From contig NW_019091431.1 of assembly GCF_001949145.1 (NCBI RefSeq), forward strand, positions 445,971 to 505,970: a DNA stretch of 60,000 nt. Reading direction: 5' to 3'. Made by a program: the position numbers and the translations under genes. This stretch comes from Acanthaster planci. Taxonomy: Eukaryota; Echinodermata; Asteroidea; Valvatida; Acanthasteridae. This document shows, piece after piece, positions 59,473-60,000 of the stretch. The notes beneath the pieces are model-generated. The model was given only the letters and a program-made list of their open reading frames with translations. It was not told where the DNA came from and did not search any database. How positions within the stretch are numbered: the stretch's first letter is position 1; the number at the start of each line of letters is the position of its first letter.

Positions 59473-60000
59473 CTGCAAGTAAGCCACAACTCGTTAATCA
59501 AACAGGCGTTGAACGCTTGAGGGCAATATTAAGGGCAAGTCACGTGAGTGTGCGCACGCACAGGATGATTTAGAAGTGCTTAGACATGATTTCACATTAA
59601 TAAAAACGTATTAGGATAGTTCTCATATTACAAACCAAATAGTGCACCCTTAGATATAACTGTTACGTTGTAATTCCACACCAACATAAATCATTTACTA
59701 AGGTTCTGTTTTATATTTGGCCTAGCCTTGAACTATAAAATCACAGTTTGAAAGATTTATTGGTTGCCACAGATTTGTATCAACCTTTTCTATGAAAATG
59801 CTAATGGCATTTAGAATTTCGTAGTTGCTGTGGCAATTGACATAATTGGCGCCTTTCAAAGTCCTTTGCTGCAGTGCCTACCACTTGTACTTGACTGGAT
59901 CGAAGGCAAGAAGTAGGCCTACAGACTGGTACGTCAAAGCTTCAGGTCGTGTCTGAGGTTTTCTCAAAAACTATGATAGATGCATCAAGCAAACGTTCTT
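59473..60000. other. Intron of the guanylyl cyclase gene, to the window edge
   Basis: Upstream of the first visible kinase-homology exon on the minus strand. No further exon with family likeness is visible before the window ends. Confidence 0.5.

Noticed and set aside
1-60000. CRISPR arrays, operons or bacterial-type systems
   Set aside because: Spliced animal genes throughout; the only short tandem repeats are minisatellites without spacers.

Overview
The window is eukaryotic nuclear DNA from an animal. Every gene is split by GT-AG introns of roughly 0.1-2 kb, the sequence is AT-rich, and the proteins are metazoan. The mix suggests a non-chordate invertebrate: a beta-class carbonic anhydrase (absent from vertebrates), a GH3 enzyme with an intact ATP loop, a THAP/DDE transposase-derived gene and a tRNA-derived SINE. 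I lean towards an anthozoan cnidarian, but that is inference. Two runs of N (13049-13663 and 47494-47792) are assembly gaps.

Layout. 1.8-4.7 kb (-): NCBP2, the nuclear cap-binding subunit. 4.8-9.8 kb (+): NUFIP1, head to head with NCBP2 across about 140 bp. 10.9-15.2 kb (-): a four-exon gene with two THAP zinc fingers and a DDE_Tnp_4 transposase-like domain that has lost catalytic acids; a 42-bp minisatellite and an assembly gap lie at one splice acceptor. 16.7-21.5 kb (+): ACER3-type alkaline ceramidase. 22.3-27.0 kb (+): two tandem single-domain rhodanese genes (TSTD1-like), the first with a mitochondrial-type leader. 27.8-32.6 kb (+): PTER, a phosphotriesterase-related amidohydrolase. 33.5-37.8 kb (-): an AAAP-family amino acid transporter. 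40.0-43.0 kb (+): a membrane-anchored GH3-domain protein. 47.2-49.2 kb (-): beta-carbonic anhydrase. 52.4-59.5 kb (-): the intracellular half of a receptor guanylyl cyclase (5' part outside the window), with a one-base frameshift as sequenced and an unusual Ser/Arg/Pro-rich tail.

The genes do not form one pathway. NCBP2 and NUFIP1 both act on RNA or RNPs and share a promoter region. The two rhodanese genes are a local duplication. The rest look like ordinary neighbours. Between genes I find SINE and MITE-like elements, short inverted repeats and small tandem duplications, but no other recognisable genes. Exon coordinates come from reading frames plus splice signals and family alignment by eye. 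In every multi-exon gene except the guanylyl cyclase the inferred exons join into one open frame.
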